This document shows positions 16,703 through 28,103 of a DNA stretch of 64,000 nt, piece by piece; the stretch's first letter is position 1, and every line of letters starts with the position of its first letter. Position numbers and translations under genes: made by a program. This DNA comes from Hypomesus transpacificus (lineage: Eukaryota > Chordata > Actinopteri > Osmeriformes > Osmeridae): the NCBI RefSeq assembly GCF_021917145.1, contig NC_061077.1:8172083-8236082 (forward strand). Reading direction: 5' to 3'. The notes beneath the pieces are model-generated. The model saw only the letters and a program-made list of their open reading frames with translations. It searched no databases and had not been told where the DNA came from.

Positions 16703-17481
16703 ACATTTTGTTCAAGAATAAATGTCATAGACATCTGGATATTCTAGTTCTCTATGGGAAAGTGTCTCAAGTAGGTAGTAACATGCAATTAAGGTGAAAC
16801 TACATTGTAGGCCATTCATGCACACAAAGAAGAACCATGTTGTTCTACACATGTCCTACTGAAGACATAGTTAAGCACACTATGATTGGGGCTGTAGGGT
16901 TTTGGCCTCACTAAATGTGTAAATTTAAAGCAGCTATTTAACTTGCTATCATGCCAGGGAAGCTATTTCCCTTGCTTCTGCGATATTGTTCAATAATAGT
17001 GTAATAGCTGTCTTATTAACAATAAATGCTGGCTGTTGAAGCTCTGTCGTTTTTAACCCTTCTTTTGGTGACTGAATTCTATTCTAGGCTTATCTCCGAA
17101 GTTAGAAAGTCGTTGAAAGACGTGAGCAAAAGTATTTTTTTGGGATGATGACGTATATTGTGGAGTGTTTAGTAAGCACACAATGAGCACACCGATAACA
17201 TTGTCTCTAGCGCCCCACAATGGAATGGGAGGCGGAAGACTCATCACATGTAAGCACAAGTTTTTTTATTTTGAGATTTATTTCTACTTAAATTGTTTTA
17301 ACAATTATTGATAATTCTAGTCAATAATTATAAAAAAAAATGCGTTTTTTGGCACAAATGCAAAAAGCTTCTCAAATCAGGGGAGTGATTGTCGAGGTAG
17401 CTGTGAGGTCCAATCATCACTCACTCCGTCAGGCGTCTCTCCAATGAAAGATATCCAAGGTATATTGGCGGTGCGAAAAAC
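16703..17481 (+). other. SLC51A-like 3'UTR and suv39h1 promoter spacer
   Basis: Only 779 bases separate the transporter stop codon from the suv39h1 ATG. AATAAA signals at 16718-16723 and 17021-17026 can end the transporter mRNA. The suv39h1 promoter must lie in the remaining part; a GC-box-free, TATA-less stretch with TTGGCGG at 17465-17471 directly precedes the ATG. Confidence 0.6.
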
Positions 17482-17489
17482 ATGGCGGA
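17478..17489 (+). promoter_or_regulatory. TISU/YY1-like element over the suv39h1 start codon
   Basis: AAACATGGCGGA matches the TISU consensus SAASATGGCGGC at 10 of 12 positions and carries the YY1 core ATGGCGG. TISU elements mark TATA-less genes with very short 5' leaders and combine transcription start and start-codon recognition. The function here is inferred. Confidence 0.4.
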
Positions 17490-20400
17490 AAATTTAAAAG
17501 GTAGGACGATAACTTCTTACATATTGTTTATTTGTTCTGCTTACGATTTATTCTAAAATTCTTCTAACATAATTTATATTTGAAAATGTTGTAACATTTT
17601 AGATAGCTAACAACAAATCAAGAATAACTAGAAAACTAGCTATCTATGTTGCTAGCATTACTCCATGAGTCCTAGCTCTACAATAGTACTAGCGTCAGGT
17701 TTCGGTGCTAGCTATAATAGAACTTCGCATTACTTGTTGAACGCTACTGGGATCATTCAAGAGTGTTGCCAGACAGTTTGATAGTTTATTATGCAGCAAC
17801 ACAAAGTGACCTTGGCTTAACTCTATGTGACTTACTTGACGCAATTGAGAATAGTTAAGCAACTAAGAAGAGCCCGCGGTTTCAGACAGCTGAGCCAGAG
17901 AAGCCATGATCATTTTTCAAGCTAATGCTAGTCAGACAATCTCGCGCGCCAAAATACACAAGGGGGATTTGGACATAAATATTTTACATTTGTTACATAA
18001 TTTTTTTTGACAACGTTTTCAAGGCATTTGGTGAAGTTCTTAGTAACTGAGGCTTAAAGATAAATAGGTTATTACTATTTGTTGGGAGCACGTTGGTTAG
18101 TTGGCTAGCTGGTAGTAAGTTCTGCTATTCTAACCAGGCGGAAGACATTTAGCCTAGGCTACACTTGCATATGCTCAAATGGCTAAATAATAGCTAACCA
18201 ACTGCTCTAAATAAAGGCAACGTTAAAGTGATACTATGATATTTGGGTCAAATATGTCAATTACATTTGGATCAAGATATTACTAACGTGTTGACACCAT
18301 TTATTGTTTAACAGCTTGTAGTGTCCCTTGCAAGCTTTTATGGGAGGACTTGCAAACTGTCTGCCGTCGAAAGAGGCTCAACTGTAAACAGTTGAGGGTG
18401 AACAAGCACAATTTTTATGACTTTGAAGTCGAATACCTTTGTGACTACAAGAAGAAAAAGGTTAGTAAGGATATTATATTGATTTACTTCATATCATCAC
18501 TTGCAAAATTCAAACGTTCAGAAATGACCAGTAAACGAAAGGTTTCTCTACACCATCAGTAGGACAATAACTGTCAAACAATAGTCTTGGATTTGACATT
18601 GTTTTATGTACTGTTATGTAATTTAGCGGCTGATGACTTTATCCAGAGACCAGTCGAAAAAACTGCCAAACCTAAGTTTTCTCTCCCTAATGCATGGCTG
18701 CGTCATGTTTCAGGATCAGGAGTTGTACCTTGTGAAATGGAAGGGCTACCCTGAGTCGGCCAACACCTGGGAACCCAAGAAGAACCTCAAGTGCACAAAG
18801 CTGTTAAAGCAGTTCAATCAGGATCTGGAACGTGAACAGAGGCGCCTAAAGAGGAAGCGTAACTTTAAAAGCCTCGACAAAGACATTGTCTCAGTCCTGG
18901 TGCAGAAGGCCAAACTACGTAAAAGGCTCCTGCTCTGGGAGGCTGACTTGAACAAGACACGCACACATCCTGGCCGTATCCTTGTCCTTAATGAGGTGGA
19001 CTTAGAGGGCCCGCCCAAGGACTTCTCCTACATCAACAACTACAAGGTGGGAGACGGCATCATACTAAATGAGGTGGCAATAGGTTGTGAGTGTAAGGAC
19101 TGCTTTAAAGAACCGGTGAAAGGCTGTTGTCCTGGGGCGTCCCTCCATCGCCTGGCATATAACATCCGGGGCCAAGTACGTGTGCGTGCGGGGGAACCTA
19201 TCTATGAGTGTAACTCTCGCTGCTGCTGCGGCCCTGACTGTCCCAATCGAGTAGTTCAGAACGGGATCCAGTTTGACCTGTGTATCTTTAAAACTGAGAA
19301 TGGCCGGGGCTGGGGAGTGCGGACGTTGCAGCACATCAAGAAGAACACTTTTGTAATGGAGTATGTTGGAGAGGTAAGAATGTGTTTTTAAGTCAGTAAT
19401 GCTTGTGAACATTTGCAATTCAATTTTGATGGTTTGACATCTATTGTCAACGTAAGTTGGTCTGCTTGATACAAAAAAAATTGAACTTGGTGGGATTTAT
19501 ATGTAAATTATGTTCATGATGAGGACATGAAAGTGGAACTGCATAGAGAAGATTTGTTGCACCTTGGATTCTACATGAGAGACTAAGGTTAAACTGCTGA
19601 TAGTTAGCTTTAATATGAGTATAATATAATATTTTTTTGCCTTTCATGGTAGTTTTTCTGCCAGCAGGTTATGACAAGTGTGTTTAAAGTGTTTTTGTCC
19701 CATGCCAGATCATCACATCAGATGAGGCTGAGAGGAGGGGTCACCTTTACGACCGACAGGGATCCACCTACCTTTTTGACCTGGACTATGTGGAAGATGT
19801 TTACACTGTAGATGCGGCTTCCCATGGCAACATCTCCCACTTTGTCAACCATAGTGTAAGTTTCATATAAATTCATCTCACTTGGATAATAAAGCTATGG
19901 GAAACTAAAATTATTGGGTGACATGTAACTTTGTGTTGTTATAAAGAGAATAAATGGTCCCCTTTGAGTTATGTTACAGCCTCTAACTTCATACTTTATA
20001 TTCATGTTATGTTTATTTTCTTGTGTATTGCAGTGCAACCCCAATCTACAGGTGTACAATGTATTTGTTGACAACTTGGATGAGAGGCTCCCACGGATAG
20101 CTTTGTTTTCAACTCGGTCCATCAGGGCTGGAGAGGAGCTTACTTTTGACTACAAAATGCAAAGTAAGTGTGATTTGTATTGCTTGTTACTACCTGTGTC
20201 CAATGGTTTTCCATTGCATTGCAATTTCACAGATTTTAATATAAAAGACAGTGTCAACTGGCTAAGAAAGTCAGATAACCAAACAGGATGTCTAGTATGT
20301 ATGAAGTCTATATTTAAATGGAATAACATCTAAATGATTAATACAAATGTGGTTACCATGATGGTTCCAAAATATGCAATTTACTTGACTCTTGAAGTCT

Positions 20401-20583
20401 GGGAAACTTTTTAAACGTTCACTGTGCTGAATTTGTCTTGTCCTTGCAGTCGATCCAGTTGATGCAGAGGGCACCAAAATGGATTCAAATTTCAGTGTTG
20501 CAGGACTCCCAAGTTCACCAAAAAAACGAATTAGGGTAGAGTGCAGGTGTGGATCTGATTCCTGTCGAAAATACCTGTTCTGA
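17482..20583 (+). CDS. suv39h1: Histone-lysine N-methyltransferase SUV39H1
   Basis: SUV39H1 trimethylates histone H3 lysine 9 in pericentric heterochromatin. Six coding exons: 17482-17500, 18315-18460, 18714-19373, 19709-19855, 20034-20163, 20450-20583; GT-AG introns, sum 1236 nt (411 aa; human 412). Exon 1 encodes only MAENLK, identical to human. The chromodomain (about residues 43-100) contains FEVEYLCDY and [16 protein letters not shown]. The pre-SET region has the zinc-cluster cysteines ([29 protein letters not shown]). The SET domain has GRGWGVRTL, the catalytic NHSCNPN (residues 322-328) and ELTFDY. The post-SET motif [13 protein letters not shown] ends the protein. All catalytic and zinc-binding residues are present, so it should be active. 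AATAAA at 21125-21130 is the likely poly(A) signal. Confidence 0.97.
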
Positions 20584-22468
20584 TATGGAAGCATTCCACT
20601 TTGGAACAACTGTCAACAAGATCTGTATTTGTAATGGCTCAGCTTTTATATTTGTTTGGCTTTTTTTAAAAGATGACCCACATGGCTTCTGTTGAAATTG
20701 CAACTGATTTTCTGTATCATAGAAAATGACATGTCTGCCACTTTTGTGAAATGATAGTTGTGAAGGATTTACAGCCTTCACCACCAACAACAACTGTAAA
20801 GTCAACAATGTATGTAAATTCTTGTGTGTTTAGTGTCCTGGTGCTTTTATGGTTTTGAAATCTGCCCATTTTTGTGGTGTTGCATTTCATTGATTTGTGA
20901 ACTACAATTCAATCGAGTGACTGGGAATGTCATGGGACACTTCATACCGTTGTGGTAAAACACATGGTTTGTTATAGTACATGTCAGTTGTGTTGTTTCA
21001 AAGTCATATTCATGTCCTGAATCTGTGAGGCCAAATTTAAATGTAATTCTTATTTTAAACTAATTTTTATGGTCATGTTAATGTACAATATGTTTGTGTT
21101 TAAAGTGCCATGGTGTAAATTGTAAATAAATTTTAATTAGATAGTTTAACCCTCACAACTTTTTAAGTATTCTACCAATTAACTTTCTTTGTCTTTTTTA
21201 AACATATTGCAATGCAATGTAGAGACACAGTTGCAGCTTGTGATGTCACAAGGTGTAACTGCCAGGCCATCTGAGGATAACTTAAATACACCACTAGATG
21301 GTGCAAGTAATCTGAGGCAATCAATATAGCCTACAAAGTGCCTGTTTAGGGGTATATTTTTATATATTTCTGATTAAGTTTTCTCAGCTTTTGGACTACT
21401 AAATGTACAAAAAAGAATAGACAGAAATGTAATAGTACTTTCTTTTAAGATGCAATGATTGGCTTGCATCTTGTTAGTTTCTACAAAATGTTTCTTTGAA
21501 AACCTTGTATGAATGTCAATTTGCAATAACTGTTTTCAAACCCAAGCTGTACAATATTGTCTGACCATGTGAGAGAAGGTGTTTTCAATTAGCATACACA
21601 TTTCTCTTTCTGTACTCAGGAAGTCATAAAACATGTATTTTGAAGTTTAGCATATTTCTGTTAGTTAACACAAACTTTCAATGTTCCTCATAAGAAGCAA
21701 AGATAAGGAAATGGAGTAATGCCATGACACACAGTCTCCTCTTCTTCCCTTGTCCCTTTGGCTCTGCTTACCTCCCACTCTCAGATGAAGTCACCTGGAC
21801 AGACATAAGAATGGTACAATTTCCCCTCTCAGGCTTCATGAGGCACCTTACATACACGTCTAACTTTTGTCTTGAGAATCTAAAAACTGTCCCATGTTGA
21901 CTGGCTTCCATTCCCGGAAGTCTTCAAACAGTCAGCTATGCTAAGATTTTGTATTTTTAACAAAAGGGATGGATTTGGTATGTCTCCCTTTCCTCCATAC
22001 CCACAGCCTCTTGTCCCAGTGCTTGGGGTAGCAGAAGACCTGTGGTGTGCAGGGTTGGAGGTCTGCTAAGAGCAGGCCTTTTATTGGGGCTATTATTGGG
22101 TTGCATGGATTTATAAAGGATGAAGGCTCCAAAGACCTAGCAGACACACATGAGGTTTAGGAAATGGAACAAGACTTAGCCACACAGGTGTCCAATGTGT
22201 GGGTCAGCCATCCATGTTTGCACAATGCATATCTTTCAGTAAATGCAGTGGGCTACTGACAGTGTAAATATTAAATAGCAGTACTTGTATTGTTACAATG
22301 TGCTGGATCTCAACACAAATGGAGAGGTGAATTGCACAGCAATTTGTGAATTATAATGTAATGCAAAAATATAAACAGCATATACTCCTGATAAAAATCT
22401 ATCTTCATATCCATTTGCACATACCAATTTAGCTTTACTCATTGAAATCTTAATAGTTTGAAAGGAAG
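20584..22468. other. suv39h1 3'UTR and intergenic spacer
   Basis: The suv39h1 3'UTR probably runs to the AATAAA at 21125-21130. A CTCF-like CCACTAGATGGTGC word sits at 21291-21304. No gene can be supported in the remainder, which lies between two convergent genes. Confidence 0.55.
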
Positions 22469-25400
22469 TTTATTTTTATTACAAAAACCAACAACAAAAT
22501 CATAAATGGCCAGAGACATGCTTAACAGCTCAACCATTTTTTTTTATAATACAGAAAAAGGAAACCACACCATCTGACTTTCTTTCATGATATTTAGAGG
22601 TCTGAGGACATTACTTCGGTATCCTTCAAACCTTCGTCATTAGTATTTGATATTTAACTGCAGGTTGTAGTTTGACATGTCACGTTCTGGAGTCCTGCTT
22701 AAAGGGTAAAATAAAAATCAATTTCAGTATGGGAGTTCTTAGTTTCTGTCTCTTTTCAAAGATGCAACCATGTTTTCATTCTTTTCACATAGTGGTGTTG
22801 TGATGAGTACAGGTATTAATTTGTAGAGAGACGATAACCTGGCAGTGGAAAAAAGACAATGCGATGATAGAATGTAAATTATATGTCAGGATTGTAAGGG
22901 ATATTACGAACTCAAATTCAAGATCTGATCTCTGTTTTTCAATACATATTGCATCTGTTTTCCACATTCTAATTGTGTCCATAATTTGAACTGTGTTCTA
23001 TATTTTTAACAACTGTATATCAATGAGTTCAGTATTCTTAGTTGTGTGAATAGAACCAGTTACCTCGATTCTTAATTTCAAAATGACTTCAAACATTTAA
23101 GCAAGAACAACAGCCCAGGAGGAATTACAGGCTTTCTAGTCCAATTTAGATGAACTGAATAGGCTCTGAAGTTCACTAAGACACCCATTGTGTTATGAAT
23201 TTGAATGAACCTCATTGGTTTTAGCACATTCAATTCTCTGTATCAAGAACAAGCTGAGGATAACAGACTGAAGCGGTAACAGGAGTGACTTTTTTCAAAT
23301 GCAACGTGTTTCTGGCCATTTCTTTTCCCCATATGTCCTGTGTTGCATCCCTCTAGCCATCCCCTACACCACATTCATACTTACATATAGAAACACTCAC
23401 ACACACATGCGAGGTAAAAATATGATGATCAGGAAACCCCCATCCCACCTCAAATTAAAGTTAATCCGTCATCCATATAATACACATTAAATAGTACAGA
23501 GGTCACAGTTAATTTACAAAAGATAGTCTGCCTGTAGCAGCAAAAAAGTACTGTCAGGCATTTCTGCTTATCAAAAAAACACTTCCAAACACCAACCCCC
23601 AAATCCCCACTTTTTTCAAGCTTTGTTTTTCACAGATCAACACACAACTCCCCAATCATCCTCCCTCCCTTCCCTCGGATAAGAGAAAAAAACAACAGAA
23701 AAGTATCCAAGGTAATCCAGGAAGGGCTTTCCTTTTTTTCCATTAGTTGTCAGTTACTGAATTAAAGTTTTTCTCTGTCCTTCTCTCAAAATTGTACACT
23801 CCTGTGTTACAATTTAGCAAACAGTTTTTCTTAATCCTCTTCCTTACAGTTTATGACTTTTAAGGTTGTGTGGGAAAGATGTGTCCTCCAAATGGCAATA
23901 GTTACACAGTGTTGTGTTCTCCCCATTGATCTGAATAATTCCTTTGATATTTATTACTTCAAAACATAAAGGCATACAGCAGTCAACTCAAGTTATAACA
24001 AAACATTTTTGCGGAGTAAGGCCATAATGCTGATAATAAAAATGACAATTAAATTCTTTGATGTGTGTTGTTATTGTTAAGCTTTTTGGGTATCATTTTT
24101 CCACTCCCAACACACAGGATGTAAGGTTTCCAGACTTCTCTTTGACATTCACTTAGATATTACAATCTCTGTGTCCTGGCTTATACTTGTTGCGCATTCC
24201 AAATCAATTTAAGGATGTTAAGAAAATAACTATTTAGTGTAATAATACATGTATCATGGTGTGGACAAGAATTGTAAAAAGAGAGCCAAAGTCTATTGTC
24301 CTACCGCCTGAATTTAGTCACCAACAATCCATTAATTCTCCTCTCAAGGAGAAAACACTAACATTAAGAGCTTATGTTCTGTTTTACAGATTAACCTGTG
24401 TCAGCAGAGTCATCCAAAAGTCCAACTTTTTACAGGATTTCTAAAAAGCCAATAAGAAACTAACTGTTGGACTACAGAGAATGAAACTACAACATCAGTC
24501 GCATTCATGCTTAATTCATATTAATTGGTTCAGCTTCAAGTTTATGAATATGTTGTGAGCTCATGAATCATACAAACTCAACACACATACACCTTGTTCT
24601 CTACACTGTTTGCATGCTGATGATAGGCCTATAGACTGTCATATACACTAATTTGTATAGTGTGGCCTAACTTGCCTGTGGAATGTGGTTTTATGTGGAT
24701 GTCAGAAACTGATTCGCTTTTGTAGTTCCATTCTTTGAACAGTTAGGAACTTATCAGCTAGTAGCAATTTTAATACGTTTGTGTTAAAGTTGATTTAAAC
24801 AAAATTAATGTTGGATTATTGGATGAATCAGATAGTTTTACAATACAAAATTACGTCAGATTTAAGCTCTCTGTGGTCATGGTTCAACCCCTTAGACCAT
24901 TAAAAATTATGATGGTTTATGATTGAAGTCTCATATCTAAAGGTCTGAACATTCTGGTCAAAACGAAATTAACTTGTCTCCTACTTAATTCATTTCAAGG
25001 GAACATTCTGTACTTAAATGCCACATTAAGAAGGAATGGGCTTTTTGGGGAGAAAGGTGGCAATATGATTGCTGACTTTCGTCTGATACCCTTTCAAATG
25101 TTCATTCCTCTAGTCATATGTTTTGTTTAGAAGGATGAGCGCAAGTAGTCTTTTAGTTTTACCCATGATCAATTTATTACCCAACCAAACTATCAACATT
25201 AACGAGAGAAACATGGCCGAAATGTTGATGTCATCAACTAGTTTCTCAGTATCGTCAAAATCAAGAAAGATTGACTGATTACTTGGATATTGTCTGTCTC
25301 CAATCTGTCACAGATCGTTTAGTCCATCCCTAGCATGAAGTAATAAACTATTATCAGGCATAGCATTCCATGTAAACCACACAGTTTCCCCAGATGAATT

Positions 25401-26939
25401 AAGTGATTCCCACATTTCTGCAACTAACAACAATACCACCCTTATTCAAATTAGCATTAACCTGCCCAGTCAGTTTTTGATCAGAAACAATGTTGTATTG
25501 TATTGACCACACACATTTTGTCATGTTTTCAGCTTTTGCCTTGTTGCATATTTATACTGAATGTTAACATGCATTTAGCAACTATAACTGCATTATTATC
25601 TGATGGCTTCCCTGCTGTTCAGCTCATTGCAGTCAAGTTACACTAACTTGATATTGTCAGTGAGTTGTAAAAACAAATCTCAGATCATCTAGTCTCATCG
25701 CCTCAAATTATGTGTACACCAAATTAGACTCCAATAGCACACATTCATGAATTAAATTCATGCCAGAATTTTTTTGCTTGCAAGGGGGTAATCTTGATAT
25801 GTTTTGACTTCCATAAATGTCACTAAATATTAGGAATATTCAGTAAAAGTATTTGTTTAAGGGCAGTTGTGCAAAGCATCAAAACTTGTATGAATAATTT
25901 AAAGATATTTGAAGTTGGATAAATAAATTAATACAATAACTAATTTAGAATTAAAAAAGAAAATACAGACACTCAAGGCAACAAGTGCCAGTATATTTTG
26001 TACAAAAGAAATGATTTCCCACAATTGTATTGTGTTACTGATGCCTTTGATTCAAGCAGATAGAGGATATGCAGTGCACTCCTCTTAGTCATTCACGATA
26101 AAACCTAGAAGACCATCTGACATTTTGTGTTAAGGAGTTAACAGAGTATGACATGTAAATACACTCTCTTGTTTACATTCACTTTAGATCTCAATGGTAG
26201 GTCCAGACGTACACTATTGTTTGAATAGCCAATTGCCATTCTCTTGTCATTGGTAGTTTTGTGAAAATGTTTCACATTTAGATTTGAGTTATTTAACACT
26301 AGTGCTCGAGTGATAGAAATCAGGATGTTAAATATCCTTTTGTTTGCTTCCTTTTCACCTCAGAAACATACATTAAACCAATGGAGTCAAATGTGTCTGA
26401 AATCATTTCCAAAACTTAATTTTAAAATTGTAAAACCGTATAATTTTAGCTGAAAGTTAACTGCTAATGATCAGGTATTTATACAACTCTAAATCATTTG
26501 TTTTCTGGCACTAACTGGTGCCAAATACATCACTGGTTGTTAAAAAAAAATCCTAAATGAACCAAAGGCGCATAACTTTTGTTCCAGGTAAAATTTGGGT
26601 ATTTGGGTGTTGAAGCAAACTTCACGTTTGTCTTGCTTTCTACACTGCATTGTTTACATGCCCCTGTGGTGGTCAATAGTCCTCTTATCAGGTTTGGGTA
26701 TAAATGAGATCCATTCATGACACATATGCTATCCTTCACTGAGACAAAGTATTTAAGTATTATAATTAAGGTGAAATTAGATTGACATTCATCTCAGTGG
26801 TTCTGACCCACTCCTTGAAAGCATCTTGCATTGAATCAAAGGCCACAACAACTCAAAAGTATCCTCTTGCCACTTAATAATTCCCAAAACCTCATGTAAC
26901 CCACTCACAACCCTCCCAGGTACAGACCAGTGTCTCTTC
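22469..26939 (-). other. Possible long 3'UTR of gpr173
   Basis: No coding signal is seen. Minus-strand AATAAA hexamers (plus-strand TTTATT) occur at 22469-22474 and nearer the gene, for example around 23948 and 25168, so the 3' end of the gpr173 mRNA cannot be fixed. The stretch is AT-rich and free of obvious mobile elements, as expected for a long brain-gene 3'UTR. Confidence 0.3.
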
Positions 26940-28103
26940 TCACATGACACAGTAAGGCTCTCGGGGCAGATGAGGTTTAGTCCTGCAGCAAGCAGGCAGG
27001 TGAGCCAGGAGCCCCTTCTTCAGGTCTTTGTTGAGGAAAAAGCAGACAATGGGGTTGACCCCAGCCTGGGCAAAGCTCATCCACACTGTGGTGGAGAGGT
27101 ACCGGTGCGGTATCGTGCAGGCCTTGACAAACACACGCCAATAGCAGGCTACTATATAGGGAGACCAAAGCACCAGGAAAAGCAGAGTTATCACATAGAA
27201 CATCCTGCCGAGTTGCTTCTCTGCCTTGAACTCCTCCATGCCCAGTAGGCGCCGGTTCTGGTTGTGTAAGTTCTGCCGGATGCCCAGCAGAGTAGGCGGC
27301 ATGGGGCCCCGGCCGAAACCTGCGATCCAGTTGGCTGCTGCCTGGCCGGTGGCGCCAGGCCCGTGGAAGGTCCAGTTTTGGCTTATGGCTGGCACCATCT
27401 GGACAGGCTTCATCTTGCGGTGCTTGTACTCAAAGAGCAGCAGCTTCATGTAGACCACATGCGTGGCCAGGATGAGCACAGCCAGCATCAGCATGAAACC
27501 CAGTGTGTCGTTGGCCTTAAAGTAACGATGCTCAAAGATGCACTGGTCCTCCTCGCGGATAAACTTGTAGGTGCCCACATCGAAGACAGGTGGGAAGGCC
27601 ATGGCCACTGACAGCGTCCAAACCATGCACACTACCGCCACGCAGGTCCAGAAGGTCATGCGCTTCGAGTAGAATCGGTGGTGGGCAATGGCCATGTAGC
27701 GTGTCACACTTATACAGAAGAGCATAAAGGCGGCATGGAAGCAAAAGAGGACGGCCATGAAGGCCACCACCTTGCAGCTAAGCACGCTGTAGGTCCAGGC
27801 CGAGCCATTCTTGATGGACACCAAAACAAAGGGGAAGCAGACTGCTGAGCGGATGGTATCAGCCAGGCAAAGGTCAAGAAGGAAGTAATAGGGTGCTTTG
27901 TGCAAAGCCCGGTCCCTCAAAACCAGCAGGGAGACCACAAGGTTCCCTACCAGGCTGATGCAAATGATCAGCCCCAGTAGCACCAGTTTTATGTAGGTTG
28001 AAATGGTTGAGGATTGGCCCCCGGCCACCATCCCACCTGTAGTCGCCACTACTGCCGCCAGGGAGCCACTGGGACCATCACTACTCTCGTTTCCGTTGGC
28101 CAT
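26940..28103 (-). CDS. gpr173: Probable G-protein coupled receptor 173 (SREB3)
   Basis: GPR173 belongs to the SREB family of class A orphan receptors expressed in brain and gonads. One uninterrupted coding exon of 387 aa (human 373). Family marks are LHKAPYYFLLDLCLAD (TM2), CFHAAFMLFCISVTRYMAI (TM3), the second loop EEDQCIFEHRYF, the characteristic third-loop block VQMVPAISQNWTFHGPGATG and GFGRGPMPPTLLGIRQN, LFLVLWSPYIVACYW (TM6), NPIVCFFLNKDLKK (TM7) and the C-terminus PREPYCVM. Asn54 of TM1 (GN) is present, and an N-glycosylation site NES lies at residue 5. The usual DRY motif is TRY, as in all SREBs. The N-terminal tail before TM1 is longer and more Gly/Ala/Ser-rich than in human, which explains most of the extra length. 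The start is the first in-frame ATG and gives a family-like N-terminus (MAN). Confidence 0.97.
   Translation of the reverse strand: MANGNESSDGPSGSLAAVVATTGGMVAGGQSSTISTYIKLVLLGLIICISLVGNLVVSLLVLRDRALHKAPYYFLLDLCLADTIRSAVCFPFVLVSIKNGSAWTYSVLSCKVVAFMAVLFCFHAAFMLFCISVTRYMAIAHHRFYSKRMTFWTCVAVVCMVWTLSVAMAFPPVFDVGTYKFIREEDQCIFEHRYFKANDTLGFMLMLAVLILATHVVYMKLLLFEYKHRKMKPVQMVPAISQNWTFHGPGATGQAAANWIAGFGRGPMPPTLLGIRQNLHNQNRRLLGMEEFKAEKQLGRMFYVITLLFLVLWSPYIVACYWRVFVKACTIPHRYLSTTVWMSFAQAGVNPIVCFFLNKDLKKGLLAHLPACCRTKPHLPREPYCVM

Noticed and set aside
18633-18713. Apparent alternative start of suv39h1 (reading [10 protein letters not shown]...)
   Set aside because: It is intron read-through before the acceptor at 18713; the true N-terminus comes from exons at 17482 and 18315.
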